Below, one piece after another: positions 1 through 8,810 of a stretch of 26,125 nt of DNA; position 1 is the stretch's first letter, and every line of letters starts with the position of its first letter. The notes beneath the pieces were generated by a model, which was not told the DNA's origin, searched no databases, and worked only from the letters and a program-made list of their open reading frames with translations. Made by a program: the position numbers and the translations under genes. This DNA is from Basidiobolus meristosporus CBS 931.73 (taxonomy: Eukaryota; Basidiobolomycota; Basidiobolomycetes; Basidiobolales; Basidiobolaceae), in contig MCFE01000920.1 of the NCBI GenBank assembly GCA_002104905.1, forward strand, positions 1 through 26,125, read 5' to 3'.

Positions 1-1095
1 AAGACAAGTCAAGTTGCAGGTACTACCATATCCCAATCTCATCAAGAATATTACCTTCAAGTCTGTCATGGATGTGATGAGTTGACACATGGAGGACAGC
101 CAGAAAGAGTTGGAAAATACTGAGGACAAATGTGCACATGGAGACACCTATACCTATGGCATTAAGGAGCTAAGCAACCCCAAAGTGTGGGTAATCAGTT
201 AAGTAATGCAAAGTTGGGTTGGGTGCAACAAGCAACTAATTTTTATCAGGAAAACTCCACCAAGATATGCCGGAATTCTTGTGGTCACAAGCCAACTTCT
301 ACACCATTCAATACAGAATTCACACAAACAAAAGCCAGAGTGCACCTATAAGGGGGACTAGAATCCAGCAGGTAGAAGGAATATATTGGCTAAATACCAA
401 GAAGTTCTTTGTCAATATTCAGGAGGTATTCATGGCAGAAGTGGCAACAACCAAGCATATGTTTGCAAGATGTATATGCTACCAGCATTACAAGGTATAT
501 GGCAACTTTGCAAGTATCACGCTAAAAAGCAGTAAAGTTGAGGTGATAGAAGTATGTCAATTGCGGCAGGTGTGCATGTTTGTAGAGGTTAGTAAGCAGG
601 AGGCCATAGTTTTTTTTTGATTCAAAGTATATGTGGAATACCCAAGGTAGTAGTGGGTAAGCAAATAATGAAAGGTGATTCTACAGTGGAACATATGAAT
701 TGCACAAGGGGATGTAGAAAAGGGAAATACCATTTGGTATATTGGTACAGTAGCATTATACATAACCAGCGGCAGGCCATCATACTGCCAAAAAAAAGCC
801 ATCAGAGGCTTGCTGTGAGGCCATCAAAATACCATCAAGTTTCTTGCCATATAAGGCAATTGGAAGTCCTGGCCAACTGGATCCACTTAAAATAGTAATA
901 GAGCGCTGAAAGACCGCAACAATAACATGCAAATATTGTCACAGCACAGATCAAAAATGATCAAGTTTTATCCCTTTATTTGGCTGTAAACTTTGCAAAA
1001 CACCGTCATGATCTCATTATAAGATTTTCAGGAGGGCCACTAATTCCAAGCTGCTGCTATTATGATGGTCTCTGAACAGGATCTTGACATATATG
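1..1095 (+). mobile_element. Plavaka-type transposon relic, copy A (3' part)
   Basis: This stretch is an inverted copy of 8860-10330: the two align over almost their whole length when one is reverse-complemented, except for a 378-bp insertion found only in the other copy. At the left edge, translation gives the end of the transposase core (RQVKLQV then YPNLIKNITFKS), matching copy B. The open frame at 267-620 (about 117 codons, containing YWLNTKKFFVNIQEVF) lies downstream of the core, and its DNA is repeated in copies B, C and D, so it may be a C-terminal extension or simply non-coding transposon sequence. The similarity to copy B ends near 1060-1095, after 'ctctgaacaggatc'. The element is truncated by the window edge, so its 5' part cannot be judged. 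Confidence 0.7.
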
Positions 1096-1255
1096 AAGGG
1101 GTGGATGAGGGTGTAATCAATTTAATTGGATGGGGATAAGAATGGGATGGACATGGATAGTTTAGTGGGATATTTTTTAAAAGGCAGGGGGGAGGGTTCA
1201 ACAATCAAAGAAGAGATATACATGGGGCGTAAAGAGAGGATAGAAATAAAAGTTG
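1096..1255. other. spacer with no recognised gene
   Basis: This lies between the end of copy A and the HIRAN ORF. It is purine-rich on the plus strand with a G-rich patch near 1183-1197. I see no open frame or repeat. Confidence 0.4.
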
Positions 1256-1795
1256 TTAGTAGAATATATCTTCAAGTATAAATTTGGCACTACGGTAGTA
1301 AACTTCTAAACAATTACAAAGTTTATTGTTGAAGCCAATAGATCTAAGTTTGGGTGCATCTTTGTAAGAAACATAGGCAACATGTACATCATCAACTAAG
1401 ACTTGAACGGCATTGGGATTGTGGGGATTATTATCTACTATGTTTAATGTAACAAGGTCACCAACGGAGAAGGTATGGTTAGTGCAATATCTCATACCAA
1501 CAACCATAAATGTAAAAGGTTCTGGGAGGGGATGAGTAAATAAGGGTGTATTAAAATTATCAACGATAGATTTGGAGATGGGGGATGATGTGTGAGAGTC
1601 AAAATTGTTCATGGCGGTGAAGCATGAATCATAAGTGTCAAACCATTGGCTAACATAAGGAGAGTAATTAGTATTGTTGGCAATAGATTGGATAATAAAT
1701 TTGTAAATGTTGCCGTCAACATGGGTAGGATGGAAAGGTAGGTGATTTTGGTTATCTGATGCTTTGGTACTGTTGCCTGGACAAGTCTTGTGCAT
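1256..1795 (-). CDS. small HIRAN-domain protein, uncharacterised
   Basis: The minus-strand ORF has an ATG at 1793-1795 and a stop at 1256-1258, giving about 179 residues; six more in-frame codons reach back to a stop just upstream of 1813. The C-terminal half reads as a HIRAN domain: FMVVGMRYC, then FSVGDLVTL, then NPHNPNAVQVLVDD, then VAYVSYKDAPKL, following the order of the family's GxxY, GdxvxLvrEP, NPyDpNAvxV and GYIpxxxA blocks. The first ~95 residues are Asn/Ser/Thr-rich and unrecognised. In known proteins HIRAN binds DNA ends or damaged DNA and is usually fused to SNF2/RING proteins such as HLTF and Rad5; here it stands alone. The frame is uninterrupted, which is unusual in this window. 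No promoter is evident. It may be the 3' exon of a longer gene, because coding-like sequence continues upstream in another frame. The domain call is fairly strong; function is unknown. Confidence 0.6.
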   Translation of the reverse strand: MHKTCPGNSTKASDNQNHLPFHPTHVDGNIYKFIIQSIANNTNYSPYVSQWFDTYDSCFTAMNNFDSHTSSPISKSIVDNFNTPLFTHPLPEPFTFMVVGMRYCTNHTFSVGDLVTLNIVDNNPHNPNAVQVLVDDVHVAYVSYKDAPKLRSIGFNNKLCNCLEVYYRSAKFILEDIFY

Positions 1796-1883
1796 ATTGC
1801 TCTTGGAAGCCACTTAGCTCTACTAATATATCATGTAATACATTAGTAATTTGAGGTAAAAACTCATTTAAAATATCTTTGGC
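1752..1883 (-). other. coding-like open stretch upstream of and overlapping the HIRAN ORF
   Basis: A 43-codon open frame (no ATG needed) reads KDILNEFLPQITNV and later ELSGFQEQYAQDLSRQQ before a TAA at 1752-1754. It overlaps the first 15 codons of the HIRAN ORF in a different frame. Its hydrophobic/acidic alternation looks like an amphipathic helix in a real protein. It could be an upstream exon or the product of a frameshift in one ancestral gene. This is inference only: no clear GT-AG intron was identified. Confidence 0.3.
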
Positions 1884-1948
1884 TCATAAAGTCAAGGCAC
1901 AAACAGATGTGTCCAGCCTGTACTGAGCAAACTGCATGCAACATCATT

Positions 1949-2102
1949 TGTTGCAATATTCTGAGGAGTATTGGAAGTGATGTGGAGAACTAGAGGACTT
2001 ACATGATATTCACTTTGGTCAGGACAAAATGCTAATCAAAGAAAAAGGTCTAAGTGACTAAGTTAGCATGAGTATTTTGGTGACAACTTAGTAATTACAA
2101 CA
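1949..2102 (-). repeat. short solo LTR (154 bp) with 5-bp target duplication
   Basis: The sequence begins TGTTG and ends CAACA, and is flanked on both sides by the perfect direct repeat TCATT (1944-1948 and 2103-2107). Its two ends resemble the 349-bp copia LTRs at 2432 and 7131: 'tattggaagtgat' near one end and 'tctaagtgactaagttag' near the other. The middle is much shorter. It is therefore a deletion derivative or a distinct short-LTR subfamily of the same copia lineage, left as a solo LTR. Orientation is by similarity to the LTR at 7131-7479. Confidence 0.8.
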
Positions 2103-2246
2103 TCATTCCCATGCAGCTTCCTCATCAAATCCCCTCACTCTCAGCTTATTCTTGATTTCAATACTTGTCTTGTTATATGTCTTCTTACATACATCCACTG
2201 GCATCTTGATGTGGAACTCAAACCACAGCTTTCTACTCAGGTTCTT
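2103..2246 (-). pseudogene. coding-like fragment of unknown protein
   Basis: Forty-seven open codons run to a TGA at 2103-2105, reading KLWFEFHIKMPVDVCKK and then IEIKNKLRVRGFDEEAAWE. Further upstream in the same frame, past two stops, lies MAQMSMMSLHTDIWALLINL. The composition is protein-like, but I do not recognise the family. The solo LTR at 1949 is inserted at the very end of this segment. If the LTR is removed, the segment lies about 220 bp upstream of the open stretch at 1883, so it may be part of the same decayed gene as the HIRAN ORF. That link is speculative. Confidence 0.25.
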
Positions 2247-2431
2247 TCATTTCTGTCAACTCTCCAAGGTATCTAGCTCTACTAGATTAATGAGTAGTGC
2301 CCAAATATCTGTATGAAGGCTCATCATAGACATTTGGGCCATACTGAAATCATTTGGCTAGAACTCAAACAGATACAACATTGACTTTTCTGGTCTGGAC
2401 CATGCTTGTGAGCTGGGGGATGGGTTTTTTC

Positions 2432-2780
2432 TGTTGTAAGAGTCTTGTGGATATTGGAAGTGATTGGGAGGACAAGTAGATTATGTGGTTTTCACTTAAT
2501 GATTTATTGAATGTAAAAGTAGTATTTTTACTTTTACCTGGTCTTGGCATTACAAACATGTAGAATAGGTTAAGGAAGGTCCCAAGAACATGTGTGCAAA
2601 GTTTGGGGCTGCTTGGACAACTTTGATAATTTTCATGTTCTGGGTACCTGGTATTTTGGTGAAAGTATTCTACGTAAATCCCAACAAGGAATTTGGTCAG
2701 TATTCTCTAGGATATGAAGGTACTGATCTAAGTGACTAAGTTAGGTGAATATTTAGGTGGAAATTCAAATTTTTACAACA
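2432..2780 (-). repeat. copia-type solo LTR (349 bp)
   Basis: This is the same length as the LTR at 7131-7479, with about 39 mismatches by hand alignment (about 89% identity). It starts TGTTGTAAG and ends TTTACAACA. The flanks are ttttc (2427-2431) and ttgtc (2781-2785), a 4-of-5 imperfect target duplication. No polypurine tract lies at 2781 and no primer-binding-site-like sequence lies on the other side, so it reads as a solo LTR rather than the 3' LTR of the copia relic to its right. Confidence 0.75.
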
Positions 2781-2785
2781 TTGTC

Positions 2786-3240
2786 TGGGTTGTACTAAAG
2801 ATGAGTTGAGACTTGGTATAGGGACCATAGTGACAGATTTGGATACTTATACAGTAGTGTATTGGCATCAACCTGGACTTATATGAAATATATATGAACA
2901 CTAATTTGATTGTTGAATTCTCCATATATTATGCATGATTCATCTTGGATTGCATTGTCATGGATCAGATCATATCAATTGCAGATTTCCTATTTGATTA
3001 TAGACTTGTGAGTAAAACATAAATAAAAATACCAAGTCATTATTTGAGGATGATCTTTGCAACATAATGATGGGATATGTGGCAATTGATGGAGATATAA
3101 TCATAGTGCATGGAAAAACAGATAAATTAAGCTGATCATGATAAATCAAATCAAATCACCTCAGCCCAATCATCTACCAATTTTAAGATGACTTACGCAT
3201 CTGGATGGTCTTTTCTCATTAATCCCATCACAACCACTGG
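2786..3240. other. AT-rich stretch, no gene seen
   Basis: There are no open frames of note and no match to other parts of the window. It may include the decayed 5' flank of the Harbinger-like element that follows, but no terminal inverted repeat could be matched to the right side. Confidence 0.4.
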
Positions 3241-4071
3241 ATTTCCTTTTGACACACTAGAGAAGATCTATACCAAGTACTGTGGTCCATCTGCCCCAAT
3301 CTACTCAAGGAGATCCCTTGTTAAGCTTCTCTGCTATTAGAAGAACTATTGCCCCACAAGGTTTCTTCCGACCATCCATGGCAACAAAAGTCCTAGATGC
3401 TTTCATTCCCAGCTGACAGCAATGGAGAACCACCTTGCAGAGGCTATGAATGACTTAGAGCAAGCTTGGAGTACTAGGTTTAGAAGCTCCAATAGACTTC
3501 CATATCCCAGAGTATTCAGCAACAGGTTCCATATAAGGAGTATTTTGGATACCTTCCCAGTCAGGATTTACAGACCTTCTAGAGGGCAGAGTCACTTTAT
3601 TCTGGCAAGTACAAGGCACACTGTGTGAAGTTTCAAGCACTGTCTGACATTGAGGGTAACATCACCTGGTTTAGTGGGCCATTTGCTGGAAGTAGGCATG
3701 ACAAAGCACTCTGGGTAGAGAATAATCCAGCATTCAGTAGAGGGGAGAAATATATGGCAGACTTAGCTTATATAAGAGAGGATGGTCAGATATTAGGATT
3801 TATCACAGCTTATAGGAAACCAAGGAATGGTGAGCTTAGCAGGAAGCAGAAGCTCCACAATCAGATATTCAATCATTTCAGAGTGAGGGTAGAGCATACA
3901 TTTGGATATCTAAGCAGATTCAGCATGTTGGCAGGTAAATACAGAGGAAAGTCATTTATAGGAGAAAACAGAAGAATAGGTTAAATAGTTAGGATACTTA
4001 TCAATGCACAGTGCATTCATACAAGAAGACATCCACAGAGAGAAATGCATCTGGAGCATTATGAAGAGTAA
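3241..4071 (+). pseudogene. Harbinger/HARBI1-like DDE transposase relic (DDE_Tnp_4 type)
   Basis: The fold can be followed across frames. The N-terminal part reads FDTLEKIYTKYCG and LVKLLCY followed by a stop and KNYCPTRFLP. Then ILDTFPVRIYRPSRGQ carries the first Asp region, followed after a frameshift near 3597 by YSGKYKAHCVKFQALSDIEG. Next come WFSGPFAGSRHDKALW (the GP-x-GS-x-HD block), a Asp in GEKYMADLAY, and RVRVEHTFGYLSRF with the Glu. An in-frame TAA at 3982-3984 interrupts the C-terminus, which resumes ILINAQCIHTRRHPQ and ends at 4069-4071. At least two stops and one frameshift make it non-functional. These enzymes move elements by cut and paste at short targets. No partner Myb-like gene and no convincing terminal repeats were found. 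Confidence 0.75.
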
Positions 4072-4168
4072 ATAAAGCAAGGAAAGCACTACTCTGACCA
4101 ACATAGGTAAGATTGAGTAACAATACCAGTAACTATATCCTACTACTGGTATTATAGTAGAAATTACA

Positions 4169-4205
4169 GTGCCAGATCCATCCAGCACTATAAACATGCT
4201 GGCAC
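4169..4205. repeat. nested short inverted repeat
   Basis: GTGCCAG (4169-4175) is the exact reverse complement of CTGGCAC (4199-4205), and inside it CCAGCA pairs with TGCTGG. A further 'tggcac' follows at 4209-4214. It lies between the end of the DDE relic and the truncated copia RT and could be the remnant of a transposon terminus. Confidence 0.4.
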
Positions 4206-4227
4206 TGTGTGGCACTATCCAACAGAA

Positions 4228-4985
4228 CATGTATATAGTGCTAATAGACCTGGATTTGCTTTATCTGGCTTATAGTATATACTATAGTCAGCATTACTCC
4301 TTTTGAAACTCAAAGATTCCAAATAGGAATCTATCTTACAATTCCAGGCTCTTGGTGATTGTTTGAGACCATATAGTGACTTTTTAAGCTTGCAGACCAA
4401 ATGGGGGTTATCTTGGTCAACAAGCCCATCAGGCTGGTCCATATACACATCCTCATCAAGTTCTCCATTCAAAAATGCAGCTTATACATCCATTTGATGA
4501 ATAAAAAACTTATATTTGGCTGCAATAGCCAATATCAATATGATGGAATCAAACTTGGCTACCAGTGCAAAGGTCTCAGTATAGTCAAGTCCTTTTGTTT
4601 GAGAGTATCCTTTGGCTACAAGTCTTGCTTTGTATCTTTCAATTGTACCATTAGCCTTGTATTTTGTCTTGAAGACCCATCTGCATCCAATCAATTTTTG
4701 GTTAATTGGTAATTTGACCAAGTCCCAAGTTTGATTTTCCATCAGTGCCTGATATTCCTCAATCATTGCAGACCTCCAAACCTTTGTCTGAGGGCTATTT
4801 AGGGCCTCTTTTACAGTCTGGAGCTCATCAATTTGGACTGAATAGGCATAGGCCAAGTTTATACCCTCATTGATGTAGTAATTTAGGCTATTTCTTTTCC
4901 AGTTGGATCTCCTGTCATTTGGTACTGGAATGCTCACTTCTGGGATAATCCTGGGTGCTAATTCTGGCTGAACCACGGTTGCCAA
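4228..4985 (-). pseudogene. copia reverse transcriptase, N-terminal half (RVT_2)
   Basis: The first frame (4985-4482) carries WDLVKLPINQKLIGCRWVF, KYKANGTIERYKARLVAKGY, YTETFALVAKF and FFIHQMDV, the standard opening of copia RT with the first catalytic Asp in QMDV. After a short break the reading continues (4472-4230) with LNGELDEDVYMDQP, KLKKSLYGLKQSPRAW and ADYSIYYKP. It ends at LLALYT, where family members continue into YVDD. The enzyme copies element RNA into DNA in the cytoplasmic particle; this copy cannot. A preceding segment at 5191-4958 has the linker GYCNESKAYRLYSTKTKKL and NVWFDANPRF, typical of the region between integrase and RT. Confidence 0.85.
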
Positions 4986-5379
4986 GTCCTCTGGAGTGAA
5001 AAAATTTCATTGTTTTGCTCTGATTCTGCCTTGACAATTAGTGGACTTGAGATCGGATTCTTGTCATCATCTGATGTCATTTTTTGTAAAAATCTTGGAT
5101 TTGCATCAAACCACACATTCCTAGACCTGATTAGCTTCTTTGTTTTAGTACTGTAGAGTCTGTATGCTTTACTCTCATTGCAGTAGCCCAAAAATATGCA
5201 TTTTATGTTTATTGCCTCAAATATTGACTGAATTCCGCGCAGTTTCTAGGCATATGCTGTACACCCAAGTATCTTTAGATGCTCTGCAGTTGGTCTGTAT
5301 CATCACCATGCTTCAAATGGAGTACAATCTCAAAGTATTTTGCTATAACTCCTATTTTTAAGGTATACAGCTGTGGCAA

Positions 5380-5877
5380 CTAATTCAGCCAAAAATCATA
5401 GGATAATTTTTGAGCATGGATTGTAGATCCTGCCATATCTGTTATTGATCTGTTTGCACATTTTGCTACTCCATTTTGCTGTGGGGAGTATGGTACAGTA
5501 GTCTCTTGCTTTATCCCAAGAATATTGCAGAAGTGGATGAAGAGTTTTGAGGTATATTCCCCACCATTGTCAGAGTGTATTTTCTTAATTTTTTCACCAG
5601 TTTCTCTCTCCACCATGGCATTATGCTCCCTGAGCTTAGACAGAGCTTGTTCTTTTCTGTCCATGAAGTAAGCCTATTTGTATCTTGTACAATCATCAAT
5701 ATAAGTGATTAAATACTTCATCTGCCTAAGGATAAATTTTGCATAGGTCCACATAGATCTGAGTGCATTAGATCTAATTTTTTCTTGGTTTGATTCACTC
5801 AGAGCTCTTGAACAGTTGTCTGGCTTGTTTCCAACATATGAAGACTTCACAGTACTCCAAATTAGCTGGGGGACCAA
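5380..5877 (-). pseudogene. copia integrase core, broken
   Basis: The first catalytic Asp block reads LDLMHSDLCGPMQNLSL and is then frameshifted into MKYLITYIDDCTRYK. The second block, KIHSDNGGEYTSKLF, carries the second Asp. The third block reads YSPQQNGVAKCANRSI, where family members have NGVAERxNR. The Glu is Lys here (codon AAA at 5461-5463 on the plus strand as ttt), which would abolish strand transfer. The domain would insert the DNA copy into the chromosome; this one is inactive both by residue loss and by frameshift. Confidence 0.85.
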
Positions 5878-6052
5878 TTTTTACTCCAGAAACTAGCTGA
5901 TCTTTGATCATTTTGCGCAAATAATCAAAACTGATGTGCCCAAATCTACTGTGCCAAAGCATTAGTGTTTCTTCATTTAAGTTACTTGTATTAGCTTCCA
6001 AATATGATGGAATGTAAGTCAACTTGTATAGATTTTGATTTCTGATACCCAA
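5795..6052 (-). pseudogene. copia GAG-pre-integrase zinc-binding domain
   Basis: The frame contains LMLWHSRFGHISFDYLRKM, the classic LWHxRxGH motif, followed by a cysteine pair in CEVFICWKQARQLF. This is the HHCC zinc module before the integrase core. It begins near IRNQNLYKL and joins the integrase, with a frame change near 5870. Confidence 0.8.
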
Positions 6053-6381
6053 AGCAATAGGTGCATCACTTTGATCAGTGATCTTGCATCCAGAATTGTC
6101 AAAGCTAAGACTCAGTCCTTCTGCAGTGGCCTTGCTTGCATATAGTAGGTTCTTGGCTATTTCTGGTACATAGAGAACTTCCTCAAAGTTTAGTTAGAAT
6201 TTCTTGATATTTAGTAAAAAGTTCTTTTTAGTGTGTAAAGTGTTGAGACGCCCCTGAGTAAACATACCACATCTGAGAATCCTTGTTTGTGGCCATATTT
6301 AGTGCAGATATGAATAGTGTATCTTCAGTTGTTGCAGTATTCCATGTTCCGGCTTCTTTTGCAGATTATCTCTCTTTTAGG

Positions 6382-6423
6382 GACACCAGTCTGATATATG
6401 TCCTTTCCTTCTGCAGTAGTTGC
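6382..6423 (-). pseudogene. CCHC zinc knuckle of copia gag
   Basis: In a frame outside the longer ORFs the translation is CNYCRRKGHISDWC, an exact CX2CX4HX4C retroviral-type knuckle for binding element RNA. It lies just downstream of the gag ORF, in the same frame beyond the TGA at 6461-6463, and a TAA follows shortly after. Confidence 0.8.
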
Positions 6424-6460
6424 AAAACAGGTTACTGTTGCCTTTGTAGGGTCTTGGGTA

Positions 6461-7126
6461 TCACCTTTGTTGTTTATCATAGCTTATTAAAGGATTTTCT
6501 TCTTCCTTCTTGTTGGCACTTGATTTTCTTAATTCTTCATCCAGGAGCCTTCCATATTCATAATTTAAGGTCAAATTTTCAGTTCTGGACTCTAAGGCTG
6601 ATATAAGGCCCTGAAACTTGTCTGTCAGGCTATTCAGGATGGTAACTATCACATCCTCATCATTACTTGGTAAGCCCACAGATTCCATTTCATCTGCCAG
6701 CAGGGTAATTCTTTCAATTAGATTTTTCATTTCTTCTACTGGCAGCATCTTTGTAGTAAAGAGTTTTTGTCTCAGATACATTTTCTTAGCAGCTGAAGAT
6801 GACTGGTAGGTGTTTTCTAATGCCTTCAAGGCATTCTTTGCCATTTTTGCCCAAGAGCATTGAATTAGCAACTTGTCCTTAACATTAAGGCAAATGCAGT
6901 TAAAGGCACTTTGTTCTTTTGTCTGGTACTTTGAGGCATCCTCTCCCATGTCTTTAGAAGGGCATTCTCCCCCCATGACAATATCCCAAAGGCCTCTTTC
7001 TTGTAGGAGCATCTTTGTCTTCACCTTCCACAATTGGGAGTTGGATCCATCCAACTTTTCAGCAGTGGGAAATATTCCAGTCATAGCAGTAGTAGACATT
7101 GCAGAGAGCAACTGCTTGGAGCTCAT
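6461..7126 (-). pseudogene. copia gag (UBN2-type capsid region)
   Basis: The first ATG after the LTR lies at 7124-7126; a second candidate opens MSTTAMTGIFPTAEKL. The body reads LDGSNSQLWKVKTKMLLQER, then LKALENTYQSSSAAKKMYLR, MKNLIERITLLADEMESVG and VTILNSLTDKFQGLISAL, the usual order of copia capsid proteins. It forms the particle shell in the cytoplasm. The frame is open upstream through the LTR to 7258. A TGA at 6461-6463 cuts it off before the zinc knuckle, which continues in the same frame, so the stop is probably secondary. Confidence 0.8.
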
Positions 7127-7130
7127 AGCC

Positions 7131-7479
7131 TGTTGTAAGAGTCTTGGAGATATTGGAAGTGATTGGGAGGACAAGTAGATTTTGTGGTTTTCACTCAATG
7201 ATTTATTGAGTGTGAAAGTAGTATTTGTACCTTTACACAGTCTTAGCATTACAAGCACATAGAATGGGTTGATGAAGGTCCCAAAAATATATGTACAAAG
7301 TTTGGGGCTGTTTGGACAACTCTGAGAATTTTCATGTTCCGGGTACCTGGTATTTTGGTGAAAACATTCTAAGTAAACCCCAACAAGAAAATTGGTCAGT
7401 ATTTTCTAGGATTTGCAGGTAATGATCTAAGTGACTAAGTTAGGTGAATATTTAGGTGGAGTTACAAATTTTTACAACA
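7131..7479 (-). repeat. 5' LTR of the copia relic
   Basis: This 349-bp LTR runs TGTTG to CAACA and is about 89% identical to the solo LTR at 2432-2780. It directly precedes gag on the minus strand. The sequence just inside, ggctatgagctcc, loosely resembles a copia primer-binding site against initiator Met tRNA but is not a clean match. Confidence 0.85.
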
Positions 7480-7560
7480 AAAAATAGGAGTTATAACAGA
7501 ATACTTTGTGATTCTACTCCATTTGAAGCATGGTTTGGATACAGACCAAGTGCTGAACAT
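7480..7560 (+). pseudogene. antiparallel copia integrase/RT-linker fragment
   Basis: Twenty-seven open plus-strand codons read KNRSYNRILCDSTPFEAWFG and then YRPSAEH. The same segment occurs, decayed, on the minus strand at about 5280-5364 of the neighbouring copia relic. It abuts the outer end of that relic's LTR in the opposite orientation, so it belongs to a second copia copy. Confidence 0.75.
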
Positions 7561-7562
7561 CA

Positions 7563-8810
7563 AAAGAGTCTAGTGGCATCAGGCAAATCTCTGAACAGCT
7601 GTCAATAGAGCTGTCAACAGGATTGTCATATATGTATCTTTTCACCACAGCTGTTGCAACTGAGTAAAAGGTCTTATACACAGCACTGTCATCATCCTTT
7701 TTGTGTTCCTGGCTTGTCTGAATTATATGAGTGTCCATGTGTTCGACAACTTGTTGTCTTATTCTAAGCTCCTCATCAAATGTCTTCCTAACAGATGGGG
7801 ATACACTTATGATCTTGCCAGTAGACAAAGTGAAGTTCTGTTATAACAGCATCTCAGTAATCAGTTGAGGGCTTGAGTAGCTTGCTATCTTTGAGGATGT
7901 CTGGAAGTGAGGTAATGAATCTTGAGTGGGCAGCATGTTAGGCCTCTTGGTGATGACATCTTCAGGCTCTTCATATTGTGGTCTTCTGAGGATGGGCTCA
8001 ACAGGTTCTTCAGGGAGGTATCTTTTGGTAGCAAAGGCATCAACTTCATGTTGTCTGTTGCAGGACTACCTGAATTCACTGTATGAGTCCCTATATAGGC
8101 ATCAACTGTGATCATTCTGATTGCTGAGTCAGATTTCTGGAAAAGGGCTCTCATCCCTCCTCTTTGGAAATTGGTGGGATTCCTTCTTCCTTCCTTGTCA
8201 GGAAGCATTCCATCAGCATCAAACTGTACAGTTCCTTCTCTAAGCAGTTGACTTAGCACTGAGCATTCTCTTCTGGGATGCTGAGTAGAATCACACCAGA
8301 TGCAGTGGCTGGGCAAAGGTCTTTGGCTCTAGGTAGGTACTTCTGCCAAGACATTAATCTTGAGGGCTAGCTTTTGCAGCTGTTCAGCAAATGGGTTAAT
8401 TTCATTGGTAATATAGGTTCAATTGTCAGCCACAGCACTCCTTGGCTCCTTAATCAACTGGTCTGGCAGATTAGACTTCAGAGTCTCAAAAAGGAGGAAG
8501 TCTGTTTTGCCTGTAGGAGAACATATTTTGTCTCTGCAAAGTATGGAATGCCAGACTTGTCATCCATGACTACATGTAGGTCAGCTTTCTTTGCCAAGTC
8601 CTGGGGAAGTCCTTGTGCAAGGTAAAGTGTTATGGTAAGCTCAGTTATAGATTGGGACTCTAGGAGTGGCTTGGCCATGTCTTTATACTGTTGAATGAGC
8701 TCATCAAGTGATAGCTTAGAAAGTCTAGTTCTTCCAAAGTGTCTCAGATATTCAATTCCATAGTAAATTTGGGGTCTGCCTTACTTGGCCTGTAGGTATG
8801 TCTTCATTAA
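7563..8810 (-). pseudogene. gag-protease fragment of the local Ty3/gypsy family
   Basis: This aligns with 17160-18400 of the full-length gypsy element. In order it holds a capsid segment (MAKPLLESQSITELTI, LYLAQGLPQDLAKK; 8678-8478), the knuckle CIWCDSTQHPRREC (in 8316-8270), the linker MRALFQKSDSAIRMITVDA, and the start of the protease with SSIDSCSEICLMPLD near 7590. Catalytic DSG is DSC here. There are several frameshifts. No LTR of this family is adjacent: one end stops at the antiparallel copia piece and the other at Plavaka copy B. Confidence 0.85.

Larger units (their letters stand above)
4228..7479 (-). mobile_element. Ty1/copia retrotransposon relic, truncated inside RT
   Basis: In transcription order the relic holds the 5' LTR (7479-7131), gag, a CCHC knuckle, GAG-pre-integrase, integrase and the first half of RT. 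The order integrase before RT defines copia. The sequence stops being copia-like near 4230, right after LLALY where the YVDD catalytic loop should come, so the rest of RT, RNase H, polypurine tract and 3' LTR are missing. Multiple stops and frameshifts are present. The protease is not clearly visible, though 6053-6380 lies where it should be. Confidence 0.85.

Noticed and set aside
2432-7479. LTRs at 2432-2780 and 7131-7479 as the two ends of one copia element
   Set aside because: They are only about 89% identical, no polypurine tract lies beside 2781, and a DDE transposase and a truncated RT lie between. A solo LTR plus a truncated element fits better.
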